Below are positions 24,450 through 33,390 of a stretch of DNA of 52,516 nucleotides, piece by piece. The stretch lies in NCBI GenBank assembly GCA_021828055.1, contig JAKATH010000009.1, forward strand, positions 1 to 52,516, given 5' to 3'. Position numbers and translations under genes: made by a program. Numbering within the stretch: the stretch's first letter is position 1; every line of letters begins with the position of its first letter. The DNA is from Actinomycetes bacterium (GTDB taxonomy: Bacteria; Actinomycetota; Acidimicrobiia; Acidimicrobiales; RAAP-2). The notes beneath the pieces are model-generated. The model ran no database searches. It saw only the letters and a program-made list of their open reading frames with translations, and was not told the origin of the DNA.

Positions 24450-25202
24450 TCAGCGGTGACGCTCGATCCACCCCACCAGCGTCGCCACCACACGCGGGTC
24501 GGCCCGGAGCCAATGGCCGGCAGCCGGCACGATGCGGAGGTCCGCCGGCCCGTCGGTCGCCGCGTCCGCGATCGCCCGCGCGGCAGCGACGGGCACCTCG
24601 TCGTCGTCGGAGCCGTGGATCACGAGCAGCGGGCGGCCCCCGAGATGCGCCGCCGCGTCGAGCGGCGCGAGCGCGACGATCTCCTCCGCCCACGCGTCGA
24701 CGTCGGCGGGGAATCCCAGGGTCGAGACGACCCCGCTCCGCCTGCACCGGTCGAGCACCTTCTCGCGGTTCGCGACCCACGCGGTCAGGTCGGCGGGGCC
24801 CGCGATCGACGCGACGCCGCGGACTCGGGGGTCTTGGACGGCGGCGCGCAGCGCGACCGCGCCGCCGAGCCCGAAGCCGATCAGCCACAGGTGCCCGTCC
24901 GGTCCCGTTTCGCGGTCCGCGACCGCCGCGAGATCTTCCAGCCACCCGCTCGCGGTGAAGTCGCCGCTGGAGCCGCTCGTGCCTCTCAGCATCGGCACCA
25001 CCACGCGGCAGGCGCACTCTTGCGAGAGCCGGTCCGCCAGCGGTGGGTAACCGCTGTCGGCATCGGTCCCTCGATCGGGCTCACGCGGGAGCTCGTGGCA
25101 GAGCACGACGACTCCCCAGGGGGACGCCCCGCCGTTAGCGGGGGTGGCGTAGACCCGCACCACGCCCGCCCCGCCTTCGACGACGCGCCAGTGGCCCGGC
25201 AC
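24450..25202 (-). CDS. Alpha/beta-hydrolase-fold protein lacking the nucleophile Ser
   Basis: The 250-residue fold is clear: VVVLCHELPRE (oxyanion region), HLWLIGFGLGGAVALRA (nucleophile elbow), LLVIHGSDDDEVPV (acid) and IVPAAGHWLR (His). The elbow should read GxSxG, but here it is GFGLGG, with Gly at the nucleophile position, so classical hydrolysis is unlikely. GFGxGG variants also occur in other actinobacterial members as I recall them, which suggests a stable non-hydrolytic branch rather than decay. GTG 25202 starts just after the acyl-CoA dehydrogenase stop (1 bp gap), so the two are co-translated. A CoA-ester-binding or regulatory role linked to that enzyme is an inference. Confidence 0.75.
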   Translation of the reverse strand: MPGHWRVVEGGAGVVRVYATPANGGASPWGVVVLCHELPREPDRGTDADSGYPPLADRLSQECACRVVVPMLRGTSGSSGDFTASGWLEDLAAVADRETGPDGHLWLIGFGLGGAVALRAAVQDPRVRGVASIAGPADLTAWVANREKVLDRCRRSGVVSTLGFPADVDAWAEEIVALAPLDAAAHLGGRPLLVIHGSDDDEVPVAAARAIADAATDGPADLRIVPAAGHWLRADPRVVATLVGWIERHR

Positions 25203-25203
25203 C

Positions 25204-26319
25204 TCAGATGCCGATGTGCTGGGCCAACAGCTCGCGGTGGTACGTGGGATCGCCGAAGAGGAGCTCGGAGGACTTGGCCCGCTTCAGGTACAGGTGGGCG
25301 TCGTGCTCCCAGGTGAAGCCGATCCCGCCGTGAATTTGGATGTTCTCTGCGGCGGCATGGAAGTACGTCTCGGAGCAGTAGGACTTGGCGAGGCTCGCGG
25401 CGAGCGGCAGATCGTCGGAGTCCTCGGCTGCTGCCCACGCCGCGTGATAGGCGGCCGACCGCGCGGACTCGACCTCCCAGAGCAGGTCGGCGCACTTGTG
25501 CTTGATGGCTTGGAAGCTGCCGATCGGCCGGCCGAACTGGATCCGCGTCTTGGCGTGCTCGACGGAGCTGTCGAGGCAGTGCTGGGCACCCCCGACCTGC
25601 TCGGCCGCGAGCGCCACCGCGGCGAGCTGGAGGGTCTTCCTGAGACCGGGACCCGCGCTGCCGGGGGCGCCGACGGGCACCGCGGGCGTCCGCGCGAACT
25701 CGAGGCGCGCCTGCTTGCGGGTCTGGTCCATCGTGAACAGCGGCGTGCGGACGACCCCTGCGGCACCTCCCTCGACCGCGAAGAGCCCGAGGCCCCCCGC
25801 CGAACGGGCCACCACGAGAAGGAGTGTCGCGAGGTGGCCGTCCAGGACGAAGCTCTTGTGACCCTCGAGGACCCAGCCGTCGCCGGCGCGCAGCGCCTCG
25901 AGCTCGACCGCGTCGAGGTCCCAGCGGCCGGAGTCCTCGGTCAGCGCCAGGGTCGCGATCGACGCGCCCGACGCGATCTTCGGGAGCCAGCGCTCCTTCG
26001 CCTCGTCGTCCCCCGAGGTGAGCAGCGCGTGGGCGCCGAGGACCGCAGAGGAGAAGAAGGGCGCGCACAAAAGCGTTGCCCCCATCTCTTCGAGGACGAT
26101 CACGAGCTCGACGAATCCGAACCCCGCACCGCCGTGCCGCTCGGGGATCGCGAGCGATTGGAGGCCGAGCTGCTCCGCCATCTGCTGCCAGACGGCCGGG
26201 TCGTACCCCTCGGCCGTCGCCATGAGCCTTCGGACCTCCCCCTCCGGCGACTTGTCGGCGAGGAAGCGGCGCACGGCCCTGCGGAGCTCCTGCTGCTCCT
26301 CGCTGAACGCGAAGTCCAT
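25204..26319 (-). CDS. Acyl-CoA dehydrogenase family protein
   Basis: A 371-residue FAD enzyme. MDFAFSEEQQELRRAVRRFL opens the N-terminal helical domain, LAIPERHGGAGFGFVEL and LALTEDSGRWDL are from the middle beta domain, and RIQFGRPIGSFQAIKHKCAD and ENIQIHGGIGFTWEHDAHLY are C-terminal FAD/dimer motifs. The organisation resembles the FadE heterodimer-type dehydrogenases of actinobacteria, which often need a second subunit. None is adjacent, so whether it acts alone is open. ATG 26319. It is followed with almost no gap by the pseudo-hydrolase gene and is divergent from the MBL gene 37 bp away. Confidence 0.88.
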   Translation of the reverse strand: MDFAFSEEQQELRRAVRRFLADKSPEGEVRRLMATAEGYDPAVWQQMAEQLGLQSLAIPERHGGAGFGFVELVIVLEEMGATLLCAPFFSSAVLGAHALLTSGDDEAKERWLPKIASGASIATLALTEDSGRWDLDAVELEALRAGDGWVLEGHKSFVLDGHLATLLLVVARSAGGLGLFAVEGGAAGVVRTPLFTMDQTRKQARLEFARTPAVPVGAPGSAGPGLRKTLQLAAVALAAEQVGGAQHCLDSSVEHAKTRIQFGRPIGSFQAIKHKCADLLWEVESARSAAYHAAWAAAEDSDDLPLAASLAKSYCSETYFHAAAENIQIHGGIGFTWEHDAHLYLKRAKSSELLFGDPTYHRELLAQHIGI

Positions 26320-26356
26320 CGGGCTGAGGTCTACCACGTGTGCAAACCTGGGGAAC

Positions 26357-26974
26357 ATGCCCGAGGTCGAGCGCATCTGGGAGGACGCGGCGTGCGAGCT
26401 CCACCGCATCGTCGTCGGCCCCATGGACAACAACGTCTACGTCCTGCGGTGCCGCCGGTCCGGCGACGCGCTTCTCGTGGACGCGGCCAACGAGCACGAG
26501 CTCCTGCTCGATGTCTGCCGGCGTCTCGGCGTCCGGCAGGTGGTCGAGACCCACGGCCACTGGGACCACATCCAGGCCGTCCCGGCGGTGCGCGACGCCG
26601 GGTACTCCGTCGCGGTCACCGCGGCGGACGCCGGCATGCTGCCCTCCTACGACGAGCTGCTCGAGGACGACGCGGTCCTCGAGGTGGGCAAGTTGCGCGT
26701 GCGCACGATCGCCACGCCGGGGCACACCCCCGGATCGATGTGCTTCCACGTGGAGGGGACTTCGCTCCTCCTCACCGGAGACACCCTGTTCCCCGGCGGC
26801 CCGGGCAACACCTCGTTCCCCGGTGGCGACTTCCCCGCCATCGTCCACTCGATCGAGCGGCGGCTGTTCGCCCGCTTCGACAGCTCCACGCTGGTGCTCC
26901 CCGGGCACGGCGCATCGACCACGATCGGCTCGGAGTCCCCGCACCTCCAGGAGTGGATCGACCGCGGGTGGTGA
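26357..26974 (+). CDS. Metallo-beta-lactamase-fold hydrolase (glyoxalase II-like)
   Basis: A 205-residue protein with metal motifs ETHGHWDHIQ (HxHxDH), ATPGHTPGSM, LLTGDTLFPGG and VLPGHGAST, the standard set for two-metal glyoxalase II-like thioesterases. DNNVYVLRC and SFPGGDFPAIVHSIERRLF support this group. ATG 26357 follows GGGGAAC. It may hydrolyse a thioester such as S-lactoyl-mycothiol, but the actinobacterial substrate is not shown by sequence. Confidence 0.88.
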   Translation: MPEVERIWEDAACELHRIVVGPMDNNVYVLRCRRSGDALLVDAANEHELLLDVCRRLGVRQVVETHGHWDHIQAVPAVRDAGYSVAVTAADAGMLPSYDELLEDDAVLEVGKLRVRTIATPGHTPGSMCFHVEGTSLLLTGDTLFPGGPGNTSFPGGDFPAIVHSIERRLFARFDSSTLVLPGHGASTTIGSESPHLQEWIDRGW

Positions 26975-27052
26975 GGCAGGGATGGATGTCGCGACCAGCG
27001 GTCGCAGGCAGCCCGGGTCGGACCGGGCATGACTGCTCCAACGGCTGCCGAC

Positions 27053-27078
27053 ATTTTCCCTACGTCTGTGGTAGAAAT
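27053..27078. promoter_or_regulatory. Motif shared by the two suf promoter regions, copy 1
   Basis: The 26 bases from ATTTTCCCTACGTC onwards match 19 of 26 positions with the sequence at 37719-37744, upstream of sufB. Its core CTAC-N7-GTAG (27060-27074) is a perfect inverted repeat. It ends about 26 bp before the sufC ATG and is AT-rich relative to the surround. An Fe-S-responsive repressor site (SufR or Rrf2 type) is a reasonable inference; the regulator gene is not in the window. Confidence 0.5.
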
Positions 27079-27104
27079 CTGACCCGACCGGTAGACTTGG
27101 CACG

Positions 27105-27893
<789 letters not shown>

Positions 27894-27897
27894 CCCG

Positions 27898-29151
27898 ATG
27901 GCCCCGGTGACCACCTCCGGCTCCCTCGACGTCGAGGCGGTGCGAAAGGACTTTCCGATGCTCGCGCGGACGGTGCACGGCAAGCCGCTCGTGTACCTCG
28001 ACACGGCGTCGAGCTCGCTCCAACCCCGCCAGGTGCTCACCGCAATGGAGCAGTACTACGAGACGTGCCACGCGAACGTGCACCGTGGCGTCTACACGAC
28101 CGCAGAGGAAGCGACGGCTCGTTACGAAGGCGCGCGGGTGGCGGTCGGGCGGTTCGTCGGCTCGCGTGACCCCGAGCGGGAGATCGTCTTCGTGAAGAAC
28201 GCGACCGAGGCGCTCAACCTCGTGGCCAACTCGTGGGGTGCCGCCAACCTTCGCCCGGGCGACGCGGTCCTCCTCACCGAGATGGAGCACCATGCCAACC
28301 TCGTGCCCTGGCTGATGCTCGCCGAGCGGGCCGGCGTCGAGCTGCGCTATCTCGCCGTCGACGGCGACGGCCGGCTCGACCTGAGCGACCTGGGCCGCAA
28401 GCTCGACGGCGTCAAGATCGTGGCGGTCTCGGCGATGTCCAACGTGCTCGGCACCATCCCTCCTCTCCATGACATCGCCGAGGCGGCCCACGCAGCCGGG
28501 GCGCTCGTCGTCGCCGACGGCGCGCAGGCGGTGCCGCACTTCCCCGTCGACGTCCACGCGCTCGGGGTCGACTTCCTCGCGTTCTCCGCGCACAAGATGC
28601 TCGGGCCGACCGGCATCGGAGCGCTCTGGTCTCGCGCCGAGCTGCTCGACTCCATGCCGCCGTTCCTCGGCGGCGGCGGCATGATCCTGGATGTGCGCCT
28701 CGACCGGTTCGTGCCCGCCGACCCGCCCCACCGCTTCGAGGCGGGGACGCCGCCGATCGCCGAGGCCGTGGGCTTCGCGGCCGCGGTCGCGTACGTGGAG
28801 ACGCTGGGCATGGCGCGCGTGCGAGCCCACGAGGAACGCCTGACCGAGTACGCCATCGACGCGCTCGCCGAGCGGCTCGGCGAGGACTGCACCGTGTTCG
28901 GCCCTCCCGCGGGCCACGACCGGGGTGGAGTCCTGTCGATCGCGTTCCGCGACATTCACCCGCACGACCTCGCCCAGGTGCTCGACCAGTACGGTGTGTG
29001 CGTGCGACCGGGACACCACTGCGCGAAGCCGCTCATGCGAGTCCTCGGCGTGAGCGCCACGGCGCGGGCGTCGATCGGCCCGTACAACGACGAGCAGGAC
29101 ATCGACAGGCTGATCGAGGGCCTCACCGAGGCCGGGAGGCTGTTCTCGTGA
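27898..29151 (+). CDS. sufS: Cysteine desulfurase SufS
   Basis: A 417-residue PLP enzyme that takes sulfur from cysteine as a persulfide. Motifs in order: VYLDTASSSLQPRQVL, NVHRGVYTTAEEATARYEGA, NATEALNLVANSW, TEMEHHANLVPW, VVADGAQAVPH, SAHKMLGPTGIGALW with the PLP Lys, and VCVRPGHHCAKPLMR with the catalytic persulfide Cys. The short loop around that Cys identifies group II (SufS). Start ATG 27898 is 4 bp after sufC. Its partner SufU follows in an overlapping frame. Confidence 0.95.
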   Translation: MAPVTTSGSLDVEAVRKDFPMLARTVHGKPLVYLDTASSSLQPRQVLTAMEQYYETCHANVHRGVYTTAEEATARYEGARVAVGRFVGSRDPEREIVFVKNATEALNLVANSWGAANLRPGDAVLLTEMEHHANLVPWLMLAERAGVELRYLAVDGDGRLDLSDLGRKLDGVKIVAVSAMSNVLGTIPPLHDIAEAAHAAGALVVADGAQAVPHFPVDVHALGVDFLAFSAHKMLGPTGIGALWSRAELLDSMPPFLGGGGMILDVRLDRFVPADPPHRFEAGTPPIAEAVGFAAAVAYVETLGMARVRAHEERLTEYAIDALAERLGEDCTVFGPPAGHDRGGVLSIAFRDIHPHDLAQVLDQYGVCVRPGHHCAKPLMRVLGVSATARASIGPYNDEQDIDRLIEGLTEAGRLFS

Positions 29152-29663
29152 CCGATCTCGAAGACCTCTACCGAGAGATCATCCTCGACCATTACCGCTC
29201 GCCCCGGAACCGCGGCGAGCTCGAGTCGCCTCCGGCGCACCGCGTGGAGGGGTTCAACCCGCTGTGCGGCGACGAGGTCGTCGTCACGATGCTCGTCGAG
29301 GACGGCCGCGTGGCGGACATCAAGTTTGCGGGGAGCGGGTGCTCGATCAGCCAATCGTCCGCGTCACTCATGTCGTCCGCGGTCAAGGGAAAGCCGCTGG
29401 ACGAGGTACGCGAGCTCATCTTCACCTTCAAGTCGATGATGTCCATCCATCAGGCGTCGCTCGGCTCGAACAGCACCGACGGCGAGGACGCGGACGACAG
29501 CTACAACGGGAACGGCGACGGCAACGGGCTCGCGGACGTGCGCAAGCTCGGCGAGCTGGCAGCCCTGCAGGGAGTCGTGAAGTTCCCGGTTCGCATCAAG
29601 TGCGCGACGCTCGGCTGGAACGCGCTCGCGCAGGGGCTCGACGAGCTCGACGCCGGGCGCTGA
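29148..29663 (+). CDS. sufU: SufU zinc-dependent sulfur-transfer protein
   Basis: A 171-residue protein with the three Cys and one Asp expected for the Zn site: [25 protein letters not shown] and IKCATLGWNAL. It receives persulfide from SufS and passes it to SufBCD. An acidic, Asn-rich insertion (DGEDADDSYNGNGDGNG) in the middle is longer than usual and looks flexible. GTG 29148 overlaps the sufS stop (GTGA). It ends the plus-strand suf unit; the 18-bp repeats begin 17 bp later. Confidence 0.93.
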   Translation: MTDLEDLYREIILDHYRSPRNRGELESPPAHRVEGFNPLCGDEVVVTMLVEDGRVADIKFAGSGCSISQSSASLMSSAVKGKPLDEVRELIFTFKSMMSIHQASLGSNSTDGEDADDSYNGNGDGNGLADVRKLGELAALQGVVKFPVRIKCATLGWNALAQGLDELDAGR

Positions 29664-29680
29664 ACCACACCCCTCGGACC

Positions 29681-29752
29681 CAGGCCGCTCCCTCGCCTCA
29701 GGCCGCTCCCTCGCCTCAGGCCGCTCCCTCGCCTCAGGCCGCTCCCTCGCCT
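29681..29752. repeat. 18-bp tandem repeat, four copies, between sufU and the second sufC
   Basis: caggccgctccctcgcct occurs four times exactly in a row. The stop of the minus-strand sufC (29734-29736) spans the junction of copies 3 and 4, so copy 4 encodes its C-terminal GGEGAA and the other three are outside the gene. Confidence 0.95.
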
Positions 29753-30480
29753 CCCTCCTCGACGCCGTACGCGCGGTAGCCGGTGCGCTCGAGCTCTTCG
29801 GCGAGCTCAGGACCGCCGCTCGCGACGAGCCTGCCGTCGACCATCACGTGCACCCTGTCCGCGCGAAGCTCGCGGAGCAACCGGTGGAAATGCGTGACTG
29901 CCACGACGCCGAGGCCCCACTCGGACGTCGCGCGCTCGATGCGCTGCGAGACCGTGCGCACCGCGTCCACGTCCAGTCCGGAGTCGATCTCGTCGAGCAC
30001 GGCGAACTTCGGTCTCAGCACCCCGAGCTGGACGACCTCGTTCCGCTTCCGTTCGCCGCCGGAGAGGTCCACGTTCAGCGGCCGCCGGAGGAACCGCTCG
30101 TCGAACCCGATCGCCGCTGCCTCTGCGGCCAACCTCGCCGGCACATCGGACGCGCCGGCGCCGCGCGTCGCTTCGGCCAACGCGGCCTCGAGCAGGACGC
30201 CCGGCACCTCGATCGGCTGTTGGAGCGCGAGGAAGAGCCCCTCCTGCGCACGCCGCCACGCCGGCAGGCCGACGAGCTCGAACCCGTCGATCTGGATGCT
30301 CCCCGCGGTGACCGTCGTGCCGGGGCGGCCCATGAGCGCGTGGGCAAAGGTGCTCTTCCCCGAGCCGTTCGGTCCCATGACGACGTGCACCTCCCCGCCG
30401 CCCACCACGAGGTCGACGCCGCGGACAATCTCCCGGGAACCGGCCGAGGCGTGCAGACCCTTCACCTCGAGGAGGCTCAC
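29734..30480 (-). CDS. sufC: SUF ATPase SufC (copy 2)
   Basis: About 248 residues with Walker A GPNGSGKST, Q-loop LALQQPIEVPGVLLEAAL, signature LSGGERKRNEVVQ, Walker B FAVLDEIDSGLDVDAV and VVAVTHFHRLLREL. All catalytic motifs are intact. GTG 30480 (MSLLEVKGL) is preferred because GAGGGGG lies just upstream; GTG 30486 would add two residues. It follows the Rieske gene and three imperfect 18-bp repeats. Being with sufB and sufD, this copy is the natural partner for them, leaving the role of copy 1 open. Confidence 0.92.
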   Translation of the reverse strand: MSLLEVKGLHASAGSREIVRGVDLVVGGGEVHVVMGPNGSGKSTFAHALMGRPGTTVTAGSIQIDGFELVGLPAWRRAQEGLFLALQQPIEVPGVLLEAALAEATRGAGASDVPARLAAEAAAIGFDERFLRRPLNVDLSGGERKRNEVVQLGVLRPKFAVLDEIDSGLDVDAVRTVSQRIERATSEWGLGVVAVTHFHRLLRELRADRVHVMVDGRLVASGGPELAEELERTGYRAYGVEEGGEGAA

Positions 30481-30489
30481 GACCACCCC

Positions 30490-30540
30490 CTCGCCGGGGT
30501 CGGGGCACTCGCCGGGGCCGGGGCACTCGCCGGGGTCGGG
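30490..30540. repeat. 18-bp tandem repeat (about 2.8 copies) before the second sufC
   Basis: ctcgccggggtcggggca is repeated with one T/C difference between copies. It fills the gap between the Rieske stop (30560) and the sufC ribosome binding site. Confidence 0.85.
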
Positions 30541-30559
30541 CGGACGCGGGCCACTGCCG

Positions 30560-30877
30560 TCACGGAAGCACCACCGCGACGTCGTCGCCGTCGAGCTCGA
30601 CCCGGTACACGGGCACCGGCTTGGTCGCGGGCAGCGAGCACGGCTCTCCGGTCCTCAGGTCGAACGTGCTGCCGTGACGGGGGCACTCGAGCTCGCACTC
30701 GTCGGTCCACACCTCGCCCTCGGCCAGCGAGTAGTCCTCGTGGCTGCAGCGGTCTCCGATGGCGTAGAAGTCATCGCCGATCCTGACGAGCGCGATGCGG
30801 TGGTCGCCGACGTCGAACCGGCGGACCTCTCCGCTCGCGAGCTCCTCACGGCGCATCAGGACGACACGCTCACCCAT
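30560..30877 (-). CDS. Rieske [2Fe-2S] ferredoxin-like protein of the suf cluster
   Basis: A 105-residue single-domain Rieske protein. The cluster ligands are CSH (in DRCSHEDYSLAEGEV) and CPRH (in ELECPRHGSTFDL), giving Cys-x-His and Cys-x2-His 16 residues apart. It resembles soluble Rieske ferredoxins of dioxygenase systems, but actinobacterial suf operons often carry one between sufD and sufC. ATG 30877 overlaps the sufD stop by 8 bp. It may supply electrons for, or sense, cluster assembly; that is an inference from position. Confidence 0.9.
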   Translation of the reverse strand: MGERVVLMRREELASGEVRRFDVGDHRIALVRIGDDFYAIGDRCSHEDYSLAEGEVWTDECELECPRHGSTFDLRTGEPCSLPATKPVPVYRVELDGDDVAVVLP

Positions 30878-32258
30878 TCTCGGACGCCTCTTCCCGCGCC
30901 CGATCTCGGTCCGCCGCCTCCAGGCCGAGCGCGGCTTCGAGCCGCAACCCCACCTCCCGGCGGAGCCGGGGGATCAGCGCCGGCACGGGCGACCGCTGCA
31001 CGATGTCGTCGAAGAAGCCGAGGACGATCAGCTGCTCGGCGCGCGTGGGCGGGATCCCCCGGGACTCGAGGTAGTAGCGCTGGTCTTCGTCCACTGGCCC
31101 GACGCTCGACGCGTGGCTGCACCGCACATCGTTCTCCTCGATGTCCAGGTTCGGGACCGAGTCGGCGTGCGCTCCCTGGCCGAGCACGAGATTGTGGTTG
31201 GTCTGGAATGCGTTGGTGCGGACGGCGCCACGCCTGACCCTGATCAATCCGCTGTAGACGGACCGCGATGTTCCCGACACCGCTCCTTTGCAGAGGAGGT
31301 CGCTCGTCGTGTGCGGCGCCGCGTGGTCCTGCAGCGTGCGGACGTCGTGGACCTGCGAGCCGGTGCCGAGGTACGCGGAGCGCAGCTCCGTGGAGGACCC
31401 CGTGCCGTCGGCGAGCGCGTCGGTGCGCGACCGGTCGTAGGCGCCGCCGAGCCCGACGGTGAACGTGCGGAGCGTCGCGTCCCTGCCGGCCGTCGCCGCC
31501 ACGCGCGAGAGGTGCCACGCATCGGTGCCGAGCACCTGGAGCGCCGCGTAGGAGAGCTGGGACCCGTCGCTGGCCGACAGCTCGGTGACCGGGACGACGA
31601 GCCCGAGTCCCCCGCCGGGCGGGCCCGCGACGATCTCCACGACCTGGCCGCTCGACCCCTCGCCGAGCCGCACCACCGTGCGCGGGAAACTCGCAGGCCG
31701 GCCCTCGGCCGGCGCCAGCGCGTCGGGCCGACCGGGCCCGGGGGGCGCCGTCGTGGGCCCGGGGGGCGCCGTCGTGCACCAGTGGACGACGACGACCGGT
31801 GCGTCGAGGACCACTCGCGCGGGCACGTCGAGGACGACCACGTCGGGGTGGAAGGCGTCGTTCAGGCGAACGAGCGCGTCGCCGCCGGCGAGGACCCGAC
31901 CGAGGACGCCCTCTTCGTCGCCCAGCACGTCGACACCGCCGATGCCGACCGACTCGGGCAGCCCGAACCGGTCCACGGCGACGAGGTGCCCGTCGACGGC
32001 GGTGACGAGCGCGGCGAGCTCGGGGAGGTCGGCGACCACGCCTTCCAAGAACATGGAGCCGAGCGTGCCGAGGTCCTTCCCGCCCGACGGCGAGAACTCG
32101 TCGAGGCGCAGCTCGTCGATAGGCGTGTAGCGCCACACCTCCTCCTTCTCGGAGGGCATCGGCATGGCCGCGAGCTCCTCGAACGCGTGGGTCCTGCGCC
32201 TCTTCAGCCAGGCAGGGCCTCCCAGCGAGGCAGCCCGGTCGGCGGTGAAGGAGCTCAC
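30870..32258 (-). CDS. sufD: SUF scaffold subunit SufD
   Basis: A 462-residue partner of SufB. EEVWRYTPIDELRLDEF is the conserved N-terminus, and the C-terminal beta-helix core has TLQDHAAPHTTSDLLCKGAV, RTNAFQTNHNLVLGQGAHAD, PNLDIEENDVRCSHASSVGP (conserved acceptor His/Cys region) and YYLESRGIPPTRAEQLIVLG. An in-frame 21-bp duplication (31734-31775) gives TTAPPGP twice in a mid-protein loop. GTG 32258. It is separated from sufB by 1.5 kb containing the antiparallel isomerase gene, so sufD-Rieske-sufC probably use a promoter in 32259-32392. Confidence 0.92.
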   Translation of the reverse strand: MSSFTADRAASLGGPAWLKRRRTHAFEELAAMPMPSEKEEVWRYTPIDELRLDEFSPSGGKDLGTLGSMFLEGVVADLPELAALVTAVDGHLVAVDRFGLPESVGIGGVDVLGDEEGVLGRVLAGGDALVRLNDAFHPDVVVLDVPARVVLDAPVVVVHWCTTAPPGPTTAPPGPGRPDALAPAEGRPASFPRTVVRLGEGSSGQVVEIVAGPPGGGLGLVVPVTELSASDGSQLSYAALQVLGTDAWHLSRVAATAGRDATLRTFTVGLGGAYDRSRTDALADGTGSSTELRSAYLGTGSQVHDVRTLQDHAAPHTTSDLLCKGAVSGTSRSVYSGLIRVRRGAVRTNAFQTNHNLVLGQGAHADSVPNLDIEENDVRCSHASSVGPVDEDQRYYLESRGIPPTRAEQLIVLGFFDDIVQRSPVPALIPRLRREVGLRLEAALGLEAADRDRAREEASENG

Positions 32259-32392
32259 GCCCGCGTCCTGCGTCGGGCGGAGCCCGGCACGGGAATCGCG
32301 ACGGTCATCGGCGTGCGCACGCGGGCGAAGTTCCGGTCATGGTCGTGGCGCCCGGCAGTGTAGCGGGAGGTTCTCGCACTAACTTGCCCTCG

Positions 32393-33370
32393 ATGCCGCC
32401 GCCGTACGTCCTCCACGTCGAGCGCGATCTCGGGGACGAGGCCGAGCGCGATTCCGAGCGCGATCTCGGGGACGAGGCCGAGCGCGATTCCGAGCGCGAT
32501 TCCGAGCGCGATCTCGGGGACGAGGCCGAGCGCGATTCCGGGAGCAAGGTCGCGACGCTCTGGCTGGACCGGGCCGACGCCCGCAACGCGCTGGGTCGCG
32601 CCTTCTTCGGCGAGCTGCCCGTGGTCATGGCCGAGCTCTCGGCCGACCGAGACGTGCGCGCCGTCGTCATCGCCGCCCGAGGTCGCGACTTCAGCGTCGG
32701 TCTGGACCTGAAGGAGCTGGGCGCCAGCTTCGCCCTCGGCGCCGGCGTCGACGTCGAGGGTGACGGCGACGCGCAAGGCCTTGCCGCCCCCGCCTCCCAC
32801 GCCGCACGGACCGCGGCCGCCCGCCGCTCGATCCTCGAGATGCAGGCCGCGATCGGGTCGGTGGCCGCCTGCCCGAAGCCGGTGATCGCGGCCGTCCACG
32901 GCTACTGCATCGGCGGCGGCATGGACCTCGTCACCGCGTGCGACGTCCGTCTCGCGTCCGCGGACGCCGTCTTCAGCGTCCGAGAGACGCGCATGGCCAT
33001 GGTCGCGGACCTCGGGACGCTCCAACGCCTTCCGCGCATCGTGGGCGGCGGGCACGCCGCGGAGCTGGCTCTCACCGGAAGGGACGTCGGGGCCGGCCGC
33101 GCGAGGGAGATCGGGCTCGTGAGCGAGGTCTACGCGGGCCGAGAGGAGCTCCTGGCCGCCGCGAGGTCGACGGCACGCGAGATCGCAGCCCTGTCGCCCC
33201 TCGCGGTGCAGGGGACGAAGGCGGTCCTCTCCGCGAACGACGGCCGGACGGTCGCCCAGGGCTTGGAGTACGTCGCCACCTGGAACGCCGGCATGCTCGC
33301 GTCCGAAGACCTGGCCGAAGCGGTGCGCGCCTTCATGGAGAAGCGGCCGCCGCGCTTCGCCGGCAGTTGA
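32393..33370 (+). CDS. Enoyl-CoA hydratase/isomerase, dienoyl-CoA isomerase-like
   Basis: A 325-residue crotonase-fold protein. FSVGLDLKELG and VIAAVHGYCIGGGMDLVTAC form the oxyanion-hole regions, and MVADLGTLQRLPRIVGGGHA matches the region of delta3,5-delta2,4-dienoyl-CoA isomerase with its acidic Asp. ELPVVMAELSADRDVRAVVI is also typical of that subgroup. The N-terminus carries an acidic repeated stretch (ERDLGDEAERDS, three full copies plus ERDS) made by a DNA repeat in the loop after the first strand. ATG 32393. The gene lies antiparallel between sufB/Cys-protein and sufD, with no functional link to SUF evident. Confidence 0.85.
   Translation: MPPPYVLHVERDLGDEAERDSERDLGDEAERDSERDSERDLGDEAERDSGSKVATLWLDRADARNALGRAFFGELPVVMAELSADRDVRAVVIAARGRDFSVGLDLKELGASFALGAGVDVEGDGDAQGLAAPASHAARTAAARRSILEMQAAIGSVAACPKPVIAAVHGYCIGGGMDLVTACDVRLASADAVFSVRETRMAMVADLGTLQRLPRIVGGGHAAELALTGRDVGAGRAREIGLVSEVYAGREELLAAARSTAREIAALSPLAVQGTKAVLSANDGRTVAQGLEYVATWNAGMLASEDLAEAVRAFMEKRPPRFAGS
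32420..32539. repeat. 36-bp in-frame tandem repeat in the isomerase gene
   Basis: A 36-bp unit starting gagcgcgatctcggggacga encodes ERDLGDEAERDS and occurs three times, with an extra 12-bp partial copy (ERDS) between copies 2 and 3. Copies are identical at DNA level, indicating recent or homogenised duplication. Confidence 0.93.
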
Positions 33371-33390
33371 CGTCTCCTCGCTGGACGCGC

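Noticed and set aside
29681-29752. Assembly artefact explaining the repeats
   Set aside because: Not excluded, but many independent loci have different units and in-frame lengths within genes, which a mis-assembly would not respect.
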